This document shows, piece after piece, positions 18,861-29,634 of a stretch of 44,144 nt of DNA. How positions within the stretch are numbered: the first letter of the stretch is position 1; each line of letters begins with the position of its first letter. The notes beneath the pieces were generated by a model. That model was not told where the DNA came from. It ran no database searches and was given only the letters and a program-made list of their open reading frames with translations. This stretch comes from Chytridium lagenaria (Eukaryota; Chytridiomycota; Chytridiomycetes; Chytridiales; Chytridiaceae): NCBI GenBank assembly GCA_025449115.1, contig JAHLKC010000211.1, forward strand, positions 1 through 44,144, read 5' to 3'. The position numbers and the translations under genes are program-made.

Positions 18861-21156
18861 ATGCCAACACCATCCAAAAAGCGGTTAGGAGGCGATGACG
18901 ATGAAGTCGTTGGTGTGGATACCATGGATTCCCCTCGAAAACGGGGGATGGGTCCCAGCGAGCTTATAGTGATGGATCAAGACGACGGGATGGGAGAGTT
19001 TGAAGATGCGTTTGAAGATGAGGAAGATGATCATGATGAGGTCGTCATTGCTCAAGATTCTGATGATGAAGGTGAGTTTTCTTTTCTCATTTCCGTGCGT
19101 CGTCCTTTTCCCGTGCGTCGTCCTTTTCCATTTCCCTGCGTCGTCTTTTCCATTCCCCTGCGTCGTCTTTTCCATACCGAGTACAGCTATTGACCTTTTT
19201 GATATAGCTATGGAGGTGGATGGCCAAGCAATGACGGAAGATCAAGACGAAGAGGATGACAAGAACGTTCAAGTGTATTTACCTGGTCAGAAACTGGATG
19301 AAGGGGAGGTGCTGGTCGCCGATAACAGTGTCTATGAGATGTTGCACCAACTTCAAGTCGAATGGCCTTGTCTCAGTTTTGATCTTTTGAGGGATAATTT
19401 GGGGAATGGACGGACTGTGGTGAGTTTTTCTGATTCTTTTTTGGGGGGGGGGTCGTGTATTGGAGTTGACTCTGTTTTTTGGTAGTTTCCGATGACGGCG
19501 TATTTGGTGGCTGGATCGCAGGCGGAGAAGGCGAAAGATAATAAGATTTATATTATGAAGATGTCGGATCTTCATCGTACGAAGCATGATGATGATGGTA
19601 GGTTTTGCGTTGCGTGCACGCATTTCAACCTCAATGTTTATCCGCTGTCTTTGAAACCCGAATGTTCACTCACATTTGCCATTTGAACCCCAATGTTCAT
19701 CCACATATGCCATTTGAACCTGAATGTTAATCTGTTTTTTCTATAGACGAAGCCGATGACAATGATGAAGACCTTGACGATGACCCTATCCTTGAATCCC
19801 GAACGATCCCCCACATGGGCGGTGTGAACCGTATCCGTGTCATGCCTCACCCTGAAGCGCACGTTGTATCGACTTGGTCGGAGAATGGCAAGGTTTACAT
19901 TTGGGATGTTTCACAGCATGTTGCGGCGTTGGATACACCTGGGCTTATCCCGCCAAAGGATGTGAAGCCTATTTATTCTGTGGAGAGACATGGACGGACT
20001 GAGGGTTTGCGATGGATTGGTCGGAATTGGGGAGTGGCAGGCGGTGAGTTTTTGTGCTTTTTCACTCTCAAGTTCATTTGGTTTATTATTCTATAAAAGT
20101 GAAGCTTTCACTCGCAAGTTTACTTATTTATAGAAATGAAGCTAATATCGTGAATTTATCTAGACTTCTCACTGGTGACTTTTCATCCAAGATCTACCTT
20201 ACTGTTCAAACTCCCTCTTCTTTCGAAACACAAGCCCAACCCTTTGTCGGCCACCAATCCTCCATTGAGGACCTTCAATGGTCACCCAAGGAGGAACCCG
20301 TCTTTGCATCCTGTTCTGCCGACAAGACGATTCGTATCTGGGACGTTCGGACAAAGAACAAGCCTCAGATCACGTTTGAGGCGCATGATTGCGATGTGAA
20401 TGTTATTTTCGTGGAATAGGTTAGTTTTGATTTCCTTTTTCTTTAGTTGCTTTTTTTTATTTTTATTTTTGAGATTGTTACCGCTTGAACGATTTTTATG
20501 CCGCCGCAAGACCCATACCCTTGGGCTCTATTTTTGTGTGCTATGGCTTGTCGTTTGAGCAAGATTAACAAAAGGCCATCTCCACGTTTGACAAAACGCG
20601 TTCATCGCACCTTTACTTTGTCGATCACTTTTTTTGGCACGACATCTTTGTACCTCTTTCCCCCCCTTCCCCTTTCCCTCACCCCAACCACACCATTCTA
20701 CCTCTTCTGAATATGAAACTGAAACCACCCCATATTCAGAATCACCGACTACCTGATCGCCTCTGGTTGCGACTCTGGCGCCTTTAGCGTCTGGGACCTC
20801 CGCTCCGTCATGCAATCCACGCAATCCAAGAAACGCGCTGACCCCGCCGCATCCTTCCACTGGCACCGTGACCAAATCACATCGATCGAATGGCACCCTT
20901 ACGAGAGTTCTGCGCTGGTGGTTGCGGGGCTGATCATCAGGTGACGATTTGGGATTTGGCGCTTGAACGTGATCCTGAGGAGGAGGCTGTGATGGCTGGA
21001 CGTGGGGGGGAGACGGTGGAAGTGCCACCGCAGTTGTTGTTTATTCATCAGGGACAGGAGGATGTGAAGGAGGTGCATTGGCATCAGCAGATGCCGGGGG
21101 TGTTGGTGTCGACGGCGTTGTCGGGGTTTAATATTTTTAAAACTATTAACTCTTGA
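18861..21156 (+). CDS. RRB1: Rrb1/GRWD1 glutamate-rich WD40 ribosome-assembly protein
   Basis: Exons: 18861-19071, 19208-19419, 19486-19597, 19747-20043, 20164-20419 and 20740-21156, all GT-AG. The acidic N-terminus precedes V-Y-L-P-G-Q and Y-E-M-L-H-Q-L-Q-V-E-W-P-C-L-S-F-D, the family hallmark. WD repeats follow: H-V-V-S-T-W-S-E-N-G-K-V-Y-I-W-D, S-C-S-A-D-K-T-I-R-I-W-D-V-R, and Y-L-I-A-S-G-C-D-S-G-A-F-S-V-W-D-L-R; the end is V-H-W-H-Q-Q-M-P-G-V-L-V-S-T-A. Rrb1 is the nuclear chaperone of ribosomal protein Rpl3 in yeast. Three one-base frame breaks sit in short runs (20003-20009, 20406-20409, 20926-20929) while the conserved reading continues. A second in-frame acceptor at exon 2 would add a few residues. 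Two introns carry minisatellites. Confidence 0.92.
19090..19178 (+). repeat. Minisatellite in Rrb1 intron 1
   Basis: Four units of about 20 bp built on TGCGTCGTCxTTTTCC with small variants. The repeat occupies most of the intron 19072-19207. Confidence 0.8.
19618..19735 (+). repeat. Minisatellite in Rrb1 intron 3
   Basis: About four units of roughly 33-38 bp with the core ATTTGAACCxxAATGTTCATCC. They lie inside the intron 19598-19746. Confidence 0.75.
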
Positions 21157-22307
21157 TTCACCCTCCCCACATACGCACATCTCCGCCTGTCGCATTCTGA
21201 ACATACCTGCACTTTTTTTTATTTTTAATGTTTCACTAGCCACCTCGTTTTTTCGTGTCATTTGCGTGTTTATTATTATGTCGTTGTTTTTTTTGGAAGG
21301 GAAGTCCTCGTTTTTGTTTGAGGAGAAATATATAGGGTTCATATTTGGCCCAGCGTTGAGAGGTTTATGTTGGTTTTTGGAATTTTGGTTGAGGGTAGCG
21401 ATCTTTGCTTTTCATTAACGGTTGGGTTGCACGGGAGCCTTATACCTGTTTGCTGAAAATGGCTTTGCGCGGGATTCTTGAGTGTGTGGATGAAGAGATG
21501 TTATTATATGCATGGGAACGATGTAGGTCATGCTGTGTCTGCTTGATGCTTCAATCTCGCCTTTCGGGCATCACGAGTAGTATGTGTATCACTGTATAGA
21601 ACGTTGCGTTATACTCGTACGCAAAGTGTACGAGTTAGCCAGACACAAAGATTCAACGGCATCCGCGCTTGAAACGGTACTAAAGATAAAGATGGTTTAG
21701 CGACGACATCAACCATTGTTGGTGTAAGGCTGCCTGCCTGCCACCAATTCGTCGATGATGGACGCACTCAATCATAGTGTTGATGTTGTCTGCGACCGAT
21801 TGGCGGTATGTCGACGATCATGATGGGCGTAGGGATGATGTTGCGTTAAAGGTTGCTATTGAGGTGTGAAGGATGCGGCGGTTGGACTTTACGGTGACAA
21901 AGAGACGTGTCGGCGTTGACTTTTCGTGAACTACAAAGATTATGTTCTAAACATTCTCGTGTTTTTTTTCGTTTAATAATAATGTGTGGATGATGATACG
22001 GCAATATGGATGGATGGTGAATAAAATAGTACATTCTCGTGCTTTTTTTCGTTTAATAATAATGTGTGGATGATGATACGGCAATATGGATGGATGGTGA
22101 ATAATTAAGTGTGCAAACACGAGAACACAAAGGAATGGTGATAATGACCATTCCCAGCAAGCATGACGAGCGTAAAATACAAAACAAAAAAAAGAAAAAC
22201 CATGCCCAATAAAAAAATAAGGTTGGATACGTGTAAGGCATGGTCTCATTCAGGGGGAACGCAAAAAAAAAAAAAAGGAGGGGGTATGATATAATCAAAA
22301 ATCAAGA
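21157..22307. other. Intergenic region between convergent Rrb1 and Atg15 genes
   Basis: No gene is supported. The 5' part is T-rich 3' flank, 21400-21850 has no clear coding signal, and an 80-bp direct repeat lies at 21951-22108. Confidence 0.45.
21951..22108. repeat. 80-bp direct tandem duplication
   Basis: ACATTCTCGTG starts at 21951 and again at 22031. The following 70 bp (TTTAATAATAATGTGTGG, then GGATGGATGGTGAATAA) match almost fully, differing in one base of the T-run region. Confidence 0.9.
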
Positions 22308-24393
22308 TCATGTCCAATTCCACGCCTCACAATCAGAGCATCCCCCCTCTTTCCCGTTCGATAAATTCACCCCACATTCCGGTACGTACTCCCAGGGTGT
22401 CAAGTACCTGTCAATCACGTATTGGATGCCGTGATAGGATATGCTGGAGGATTTGGTGATGGTGACGTTGCGGATAAAGGGACCGTCGTCTTCGTTGGGG
22501 ATGTGGGGGTGGGACGGGTGGGAGAAGTGGTTGGGGGGTGGTGATGGGTGTGGGTTTTCCGTCAGTGTCTTGTTGGTAGAGACATTCTTTGCCAATGTGG
22601 CAGTGGGTTTCAAGGGCGTACTGGAGAACGGTCAGGATTTAAAGAAGATGTGCAGTGACTTACCCCTCCATACCAACAACTCGATGTAACGCTTCGGCAG
22701 TCTCCAAGATACACTGGATCGCCGTCATTCCCGAACTGATAGATGGAAAGTGTTTTCAAAAACGGGACGTATGGCGTTAAATCACCGTCTTTGCCAACTT
22801 TATCGTTTTCAGGGGTGTCATCTTGAAGTTGTTGTTGTCCTGATCGATGAGTGGTTTTCGCGGGTGTTGGTGGGAATGGTGGGAGAGACCGAGGCGTTTT
22901 GAGAAAGGAGGTCACCGGTGCTTCGAATGTCATGGCGGGGTAGTCAAATGTTAAAGCGACGAGAGAGGCGAGAGCACCACCGAGGGAGTGACCTGTCATC
23001 CAGATTGATGAGGAAGGGAAGAGTTGTTGAACAGTGTGACCGATGGACTGAAGAAAAGGTAAAAAACAAGGTTAATGTCGCCAAAGAAAAAATGGACTTA
23101 CAGTCGCTAAACGGTAATAGCTTTCCTTGAAATCAGATTCACTCCTCACACAATCTGTATCGCAGGATGTCGCTGCTCTGTTGGCGCATCCACATACAGG
23201 TGTCCAAGACCATCCTGCTTTTCCGCAGCAACATGAAAACATCTTGTTATCGTTCAACTTATCGTTTGCAGATGATGGGCCACCGGTGAAAGGCGTCTGA
23301 AGCGATGTGCCCTTGATAACAATGACGACCACGTCTTGATTCTCAGATGCGTAAATATATCCACGAATACCAGATCCTTTTGTTCCAAAGCCGTCGCTCT
23401 GAATAAGGTGGTGAGATTACGAAGGATGGCGACGTGTTAAACAATGGACACTTACGGCTCCCCATCCTGGTACCTCAACCCACTCACGGTTGGTTGGCTC
23501 GTAATAGGCATTGTAGGCCATTTTCCCCATCGCCAAGACGGTATCTTTGCTTCTATCGTCCGGAAGCAAGTGTGACTTGTGAGCAACAGTGACAGGCTCC
23601 CCATTCGCATCAAGGACCGAAAACAACGGCTCTTGGGTTTCCCCCACTCTTTCGTCGTTAGGATTTGTAGTGTTGTTTCTACGTTGGCTAAAGATCTCGT
23701 TCCACCATTCCAGCGATTCACGCTCATCAACCGACATGGACGAGAGAAGATGGCGATCGTCCATAGCTGCCTTGACTTTAAAAGCACGGTCAGAGAATCC
23801 AGACCACATGGGTATACGGCCCTTCACATGCTCTATCTTCAAATCAGCGTAATCGGGTTGCGTTTCTTTATCCTCTTGTTATGTGAGGATGGTAAGAGTG
23901 GAGCGCCAGAGAAGAAAGTGGGTGGAGGAAGAAGGGTGGCGATATCCTGGATGATTTTCAACCTTTTAACAGATTCCCTGGGATGCCTGACGCCGGCTGC
24001 TTCCTCGCGGACACTTGTAGGGAGGGTATGGAGGAGGTCTGAGTCAGGAATCCAAGAGGTTTCGAGGTTGGATGGGTGAAGGGGATCGGGGTGGAAGTCG
24101 GTACGCTCAAAGTAAATCTGGCTAGAAGGGGAGCTGGAAAAGGGAGAGTCATCCTTTGCACCGATACGGAAGATGTGCCGGAGAGAGAGCTTGGATGAAG
24201 AGGATCGTGATGTTGTTGTGCCATCAGAGGAGGCACGGTCGGAGGTTGAACTAGTGGTCAGGGGATCGGAAGAGGGATTATCTGTCGATGTAGACGATGA
24301 TGGTGATGTCCCCTCCACCTGCAGCAGCAGTGAGGGAGACGTCCCCATCATCAGCAGCATCAGCACCAAAGACAGTTGCCTGAGGGTGAGCAT
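22308..24393 (-). CDS. ATG15: Atg15-like autophagic body lipase (lipase class 3)
   Basis: Exons: 24393-23456, 23398-23102, 23047-22664 and 22620-22308. The start gives a hydrophobic signal-anchor (L-S-L-V-L-M-L-L-M-M) as in Atg15, which reaches the vacuole through the endosomal pathway. The luminal part has S-L-R-H-I-F-R-I-G, the lipase box T-G-H-S-L-G-G-A (Ser codon 22985-22987), D-G-D-P-V-Y-L-G-D-C with the likely catalytic Asp, and Y-A-L-E-T-H-C-H with the likely His. The C-terminus I-Q-Y-V-I-D-R-Y-L and D-C-E-A-W-N-W is the Atg15 tail. Atg15 breaks down membranes of autophagic bodies in the vacuole. Frame breaks occur near 23870 and in a C-run near 22540. Length and domain order fit the family. 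Confidence 0.88.
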
Positions 24394-25203
24394 CGCTCGA
24401 GGTGAGAAGACGTAAATGCTAAAAAAAATGAGATCTCGAATAAGTTTTTGGGGTTGGCTTTCTTCCCCCAAAATCAGATGATTCCGACCGCCTCTTGAAA
24501 CGGGGAACCTTGTCAGCAGACTATATTCCGCGGGGCTGGTTTGAAATGACGACTTTACCCAAGGTTTGTTATTCCGACTTAACAATTGTTTGGGAATACA
24601 GTTGATTTCCATTGGTACTTTGTACTCTTTGTGACTTGGTTTCGGTAGAAAGATGGGTGTCAAAAGTAAGGCTGATGTGGTGGGTGACGTTGTTCATTCA
24701 ATCGAATGCAGAATAAAGGGCATGAGAGAAAAAGAGACATTCAAATGACAGAATGACACGAGATCAGCGTGGAGAGTTGGAAGGAAGTCCTTTTGTAGCA
24801 GATGAAAAGTTACATTGACGTAAGTACACACACGTTGCAAGTCCACTAACATTGTCATCATCCCATGTATTTCTTAATTATTCTACGTTTACTGGCCTAC
24901 AGCATCCTGTCCCATGCCCATCCAACTCCTGCGGTCTCCCCCGTTGTTTTTCCCTGTTGTTTCAAGCCATCCTCAAGGAACGTTTCAGAGTCTAAAAATT
25001 AATAAAGGCTGAGGCAGATTCTTTGCGGCTGGATAATATCGCATCCAACATCAACATCTTCCGCCCTAACACCGGCACAAGTATCGCCAATCAACCCGAC
25101 AACACATCCTCGGTAGTCTCGTCAAACATTAAGAGCTCAACAATGGAGGCTCATCGCATCCGCCATAAGTACTCTTGGCTCTACTCTTCAACTCCCCATC
25201 CGT
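24394..25203. other. Divergent intergenic region, Atg15 and kinase
   Basis: It holds the 5' flanks of two divergent genes. A frame at 25023-25238 overlaps the kinase start and may include upstream kinase sequence in another frame; otherwise no gene is supported. Confidence 0.4.
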
Positions 25204-28200
25204 ATGGGAGGGTTGAGACTGGGAAGCTTTCTCGGTAGAGGAACGTATGGCAGCGTTTACAAGGTGAGAACAAGAACCTTTGGGCTCAAGTTTACTTACT
25301 TGTGACGCTTTGAAAGGGACGGCTGCTGGATACAGGAGAGGAAGTTGCGATCAAGGTGGTCAGGTTAAGGGAAGCCACAATGCAGGACATACTTCTCGAG
25401 GTTGACATTCTTCGATCATGTCGACATTCAAAAGTCACTGCTTTCAAGGGTCTCTTTTTTGGATCAGCTGGAGTTGTGGGTAAGGGCTCCCCGTCAATTC
25501 TTGGTCGTTTTCCCTAACTTTCTTTGCCATCAGATCTGCATGGAGCTATGTGAATCAGGGACTCTCTTTGATATCTGCGGAGGTGCGAACGATTCAACTT
25601 CTTTTCTGTATGCTGATGATGGTTTCTTCCTTGTGTGTTAGCTGTACGAAAGCCTTTGACAGAGGATCAGATTGCTTGCTTGTTACGAGAATCTCTCATT
25701 GTAAGAACCTTGATCAACTTGCATACCACATACTGACGATCGCTTGCTTTCTATACAGGGTCTAGAATACCTGCATACATCATTATGTGTCATTCATCGT
25801 GACTTCAAGGCAGGAAACCTCCTTCTAACCGATAAAGGTGATCTGAAGATTGCAGATTTCGGGGTTTCAGCAAGATTGAAAGCACCTCTTGCGCGAACAA
25901 GAACATTTATCGGCACACCGTAAGAACACTCACGCGAGATTTCATTCTTTGTCCTGACTTTCCAATAGAAACTATATGGCCCCAGAAGTCATCCGCTGCG
26001 ACCCCGACCTCGACGAAACCACCTTCCTCCCTTCCTACGATGTCAAAGCCGATATATGGGCGGTAGGCGTCACAGCCATCGAACTCGCAGAGGGTCGTCC
26101 ACCCTTCTACGACCTTCATCCAACCGAGACTCTTCGTATTCTCCTCCACACTCCCCAAAAACTCGCCCTCGCACAACCGCAAGCATGGACACCAGATTTC
26201 GTGAATTTCATCCACACCTGTCTTGAAATCGATCCGGCAGGGGAGACCATCGTGCGAGCGACTCTTAAAACACCCGTTTTTGGCCCGTGCGACAGACGAT
26301 CAAGGAGTGAGGGAAGTCATTAGGCTTTTGGTGGAAGATGCGAATCGAGGGGGGAGCTCCCAACATATGGTAGTGAGTTCGGATGCAAGCGATGATGAAC
26401 AGGCAGAGGAAGCGATCCAGCATCAGCAGCAGGAAGGTTTTACCGATCAAGTCGTTCCCATAACCCCACAATTATCGATGCCGTCAACAGTTGTTAAACG
26501 ATGCACCTCTTCTTCTTCCTCCAGTAGAAAATGAAGTAACTCCACCAGTACCTCCGAAATCTCTTGACGACCACCTCTCTCGAATCCGCCTGCGTATGAT
26601 CGTCTTGATGCTGTACAGTTATTGAATCCTGGACCACTCAAAATCGATACCCCTCAAAACGTGTTCATGGTATGCTCAGATTTAAAAACATTCTTTTGCC
26701 ATTTCTATCCATGATGCAACCATACTAAATTGCCGCAGCCTACCTATGACGCGTTACCCGAAAGGATCTCACCAGAGAGAGATTTTTCTTCTATTAACAT
26801 CACGCCAAAAGATCCTAGATTAAACGTACTTCCCCCTGCACACCCTCTCTCAATCACATCAAAATGGTTCGACGTCAGCCTCTCCCACCCCGTCAACCTC
26901 TCCTCCCTCCTCCAAGTCCATTCCATCCCCAACACCTCTCTCTTCCCCGTTCTCACCGCCGACATCCTCGACACCTCCTATCTCCTCCTCGGCTCCCCTA
27001 CTGGTCTTTACGTCGTCGATATCCGCCCCGCTGCTCCCTTCATACCCCCCTCTTCCATCCTCCGCAACGTCCGTTTCACTCAACTCGAAAATTATCCACA
27101 ACCTCAACGTCATGATCGCAGTTTGCGGGCGCGTCAACCAAATCCGCCAATATGCCCTCCCAGCCATCCGGAAAGCCATCACCGCCGTACTTGCGCCTTC
27201 ACAACCGCAAGACCGGAAACGCATACCCCTCATGCGACGCGTCCCATTTGGAAGCACCAACGACGATGACGATGATGATAATCTCGGAACAGCGTATGTG
27301 AAGATTCCGGATACACAGGATACCCGGTCGTTCATGGTTCGGCAAACCGAAACGTCGGCTCATATAGCGGCGGTGACAAAACGTCGTATTGTGTTGCTTC
27401 AATGGGCTATCGAACCTTACACTCGGTTCTTGAAACTCCGTGACATTGTTATTCCCGATCCTCCACTTCATGTTGACCTTCTTCATGATGGTGTGAATAT
27501 TACTGACGTTGTGATCGTCACCGCGAAAGACGCGAATGTGATATCGGTTGGGAGCGATGAGGGGAAAAGGTTAAATCATGGAGCAGCTGGAACGCGGGTA
27601 CGTGTTGATAAAAGATTCTCGGGAGAGGCTGGGGGCACGTGGAGGGGGTTCACTCAACTCCCTTTTTCTGAGGACCGACGAAGAGAGATTCGAGAGAGGG
27701 AGGTCGAGAGGTTTGTTGCTCGGAGTCCCAAGTGGACGCAGTGTGAGACGAGAGAGATGGGCCTCTACCTCCCGTATGGAAACAGGTGAACGCGTCTTTT
27801 TAGGAACGTTTGAACGAATGACGTTTTATGACCGATGTGTTTGGAAATATCATTGATGGAGGTGTCGCGTGGGATATGACGCCCGACACGGTTTTGGTGG
27901 TTGGGGAGAATGTCATAGCTGTTGGGGAGGAAGGCGTGCAGATTGGAGAGATGCGAGGGGGAGGGTTTTGCAGAGTTTAAAGGTTTCTAGAGGGGGGCGG
28001 GTGAGAGTGTTGGGGGGTAAAGATGGGGATGGGAGTGTAGTTGTGGTTGTGGAAGCGGGAGGGGATTCTGGGGTTTGTGTATTAAAGTTACCGGAACGAG
28101 AAGGGGTCCAGAAACAGAGGATTAGGGAGCCTATACCGGATTTGTTGGATTCACCGGATTCCGTTGACCCTCCTCCGCTTCCCCAACCACAAGTTATGTC

Positions 28201-29088
28201 ACCTGTCTCTGAGTATGCATCATCGCCCACGATATCTCAGACTTTCGCTCCACCATCACCATCATCCACACCTCACCCTTTCGTTCCGCCTCCGCCATCC
28301 CATCCTCCACCCCCGTTACATACACCCCAACTTTCCATTCCACCTCCACTATCACCATCATCCACACCTCACCCTTTCGTCCCGCCTCCGCCATCCCATC
28401 CTCCACCCCCGTTACATACACCCCAACTTTCCATTCCACCTCCACCATCACCATCATCCACACCTCACCCTTTCGTCCCGCCTCCGCCATCCCACCCTCC
28501 ACCCCCGTTACATACACCCCAACTTTCCATTCCACCTCCACCATCACCATCATCCACACCTCACCCTTTCGTCCCGCCTCCGCCATCCCACCCTCCACCC
28601 CCGTTACATACACCCCAACTTTCCATTCCACCTCCACCATCTCATCTCCACCACAATCATTCAAACCTCAACTTTTCGTTCCCCCTCCCCCATCCCACCC
28701 TCCTCCAACATCACTCACACCTCAACTTTCCTTTCCACCTCTTCCATCCCATCCACCCACACCTCAACCTTCCGCACCAACCCATCCTCCGCCCACTCCA
28801 AGTCCTACCCCGAAACCAAAACACCCCGCCTACTTTGGCGCCGCCCGCCCCGCTCTAAAACCATCATCTTCTCCGCACCCCACCTCGCGTCAGCCATGGA
28901 CCCCAATCATCATCACAACTCCAAACGAGCCACACTCAGCCCCACTGATCGCATCAAATCTTGTGGATACCCCACGTGACGAACGGTCGGAAACGTCTGA
29001 TCCAGAGTTGTTGTCGCCTTTGAAACCGCCGAGACGGACTGTCTCGTTGCAGGAGATTGGGAGTAGTGGGGATGCGAAAGAATATTAG
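25204..29088 (+). CDS. GCK/MAP4K-type Ser/Thr kinase with CNH domain and proline-rich tail
   Basis: Spliced exons give G-S-F-L-G-R-G-T-Y-G-S-V-Y-K (P-loop), E-E-V-A-I-K-V-V (catalytic Lys), V-I-H-R-D-F-K-A-G-N-L-L-L (catalytic loop; family norm H-R-D-I-K), A-D-F-G-V-S-A, G-T-P-N-Y-M-A-P-E-V-I and D-I-W-A-V-G-V-T-A-I-E-L-A-E-G. This is a STE20/GCK kinase. After P-P-V-P-P-K and an intron (about 26669-26737) comes a citron homology region: Y-L-L-L-G-S-P-T-G-L-Y-V-V-D, then V-T-K-R-R-I-V-L-L-Q-W and G-V-C-V-L-K-L. The tail is proline-rich with four 32-residue repeats and ends R-R-T-V-S-L-Q-E-I-G. MAP4K kinases feed stress MAPK pathways in animals; the role here is unknown. Frame breaks occur near 26240, 27100, 27600 and 28640. 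The start is uncertain: upstream sequence is open without ATG. Confidence 0.82.
28250..28640 (+). repeat. 96-bp (32-residue) proline-rich tandem repeat, 4 units
   Basis: TCCACACCTCACCCTTTCG recurs at 28265, 28361, 28457 and 28553, exactly 96 bp apart and in frame. The unit encodes F-V-P-P-P-P-S-H-P-P-P-P-L-H-T-P-Q-L-S-I. Degenerate half-units continue to about 28780. Confidence 0.92.
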
Positions 29089-29634
29089 GGAATTTTATTT
29101 TATACGTCAACATGGAATTTCTAAATATAGACCTTTAAAGCGCATTTCACGACGTTCATATTCATTATTCGGTTATGTCAACTTTCGCTACATTAGAGCC
29201 ATGATTATTATATTTTGATCAGACACTTTTGAAAATAAAAGTAGCCGCGTAGCCGAAGGGAATATCATTTTAATTTATTCAATATTCTAAATTGATCGGA
29301 AGCACATTACAAAAAAAAAAATATATATAAAAAAAAGGGATATTAAAGTACCAAACCATAAGAAGGATAAATTACAGCTTGAAAATTACCCAAAGAAAGG
29401 ATTAAAAAAAATACTCTCTCATAAACAAAGTAATTCCAGCGCGCGGCTATACGTAAAAAATCCGTTTCGTTCGAAAATTCAGGATTCAATGTAGACAAAT
29501 ACAGAGAAGAGAGTGACACCGTTATCAGGGTAGATGTGTCGTTATCTATATCGAAGAAGATACATTTAGAATATTCGAACATGGCATTCAATAGTTGTAT
29601 ACCCACGTTATTAAATGACCTCATTCGAGTACAT
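29089..29634. other. Convergent AT-rich intergenic region
   Basis: AT-rich 3' flanks of the kinase and coiled-coil genes. A minus frame crosses it, but the predicted protein end at 29635 makes the rest untranslated. Confidence 0.45.

Noticed and set aside
20528..21342. Minus-strand frames opposite the Rrb1 3' exons
   Set aside because: No domain, and the plus strand has clear WD40 repeats over the same interval.
28194..28664. Long minus-strand frame with repeated V-E-V-E-W-K-V-G-V-Y-V-T-G
   Set aside because: It is the antisense of the 96-bp proline-rich repeat. A repeat length divisible by three keeps all frames open, so the frame is not evidence for a gene.
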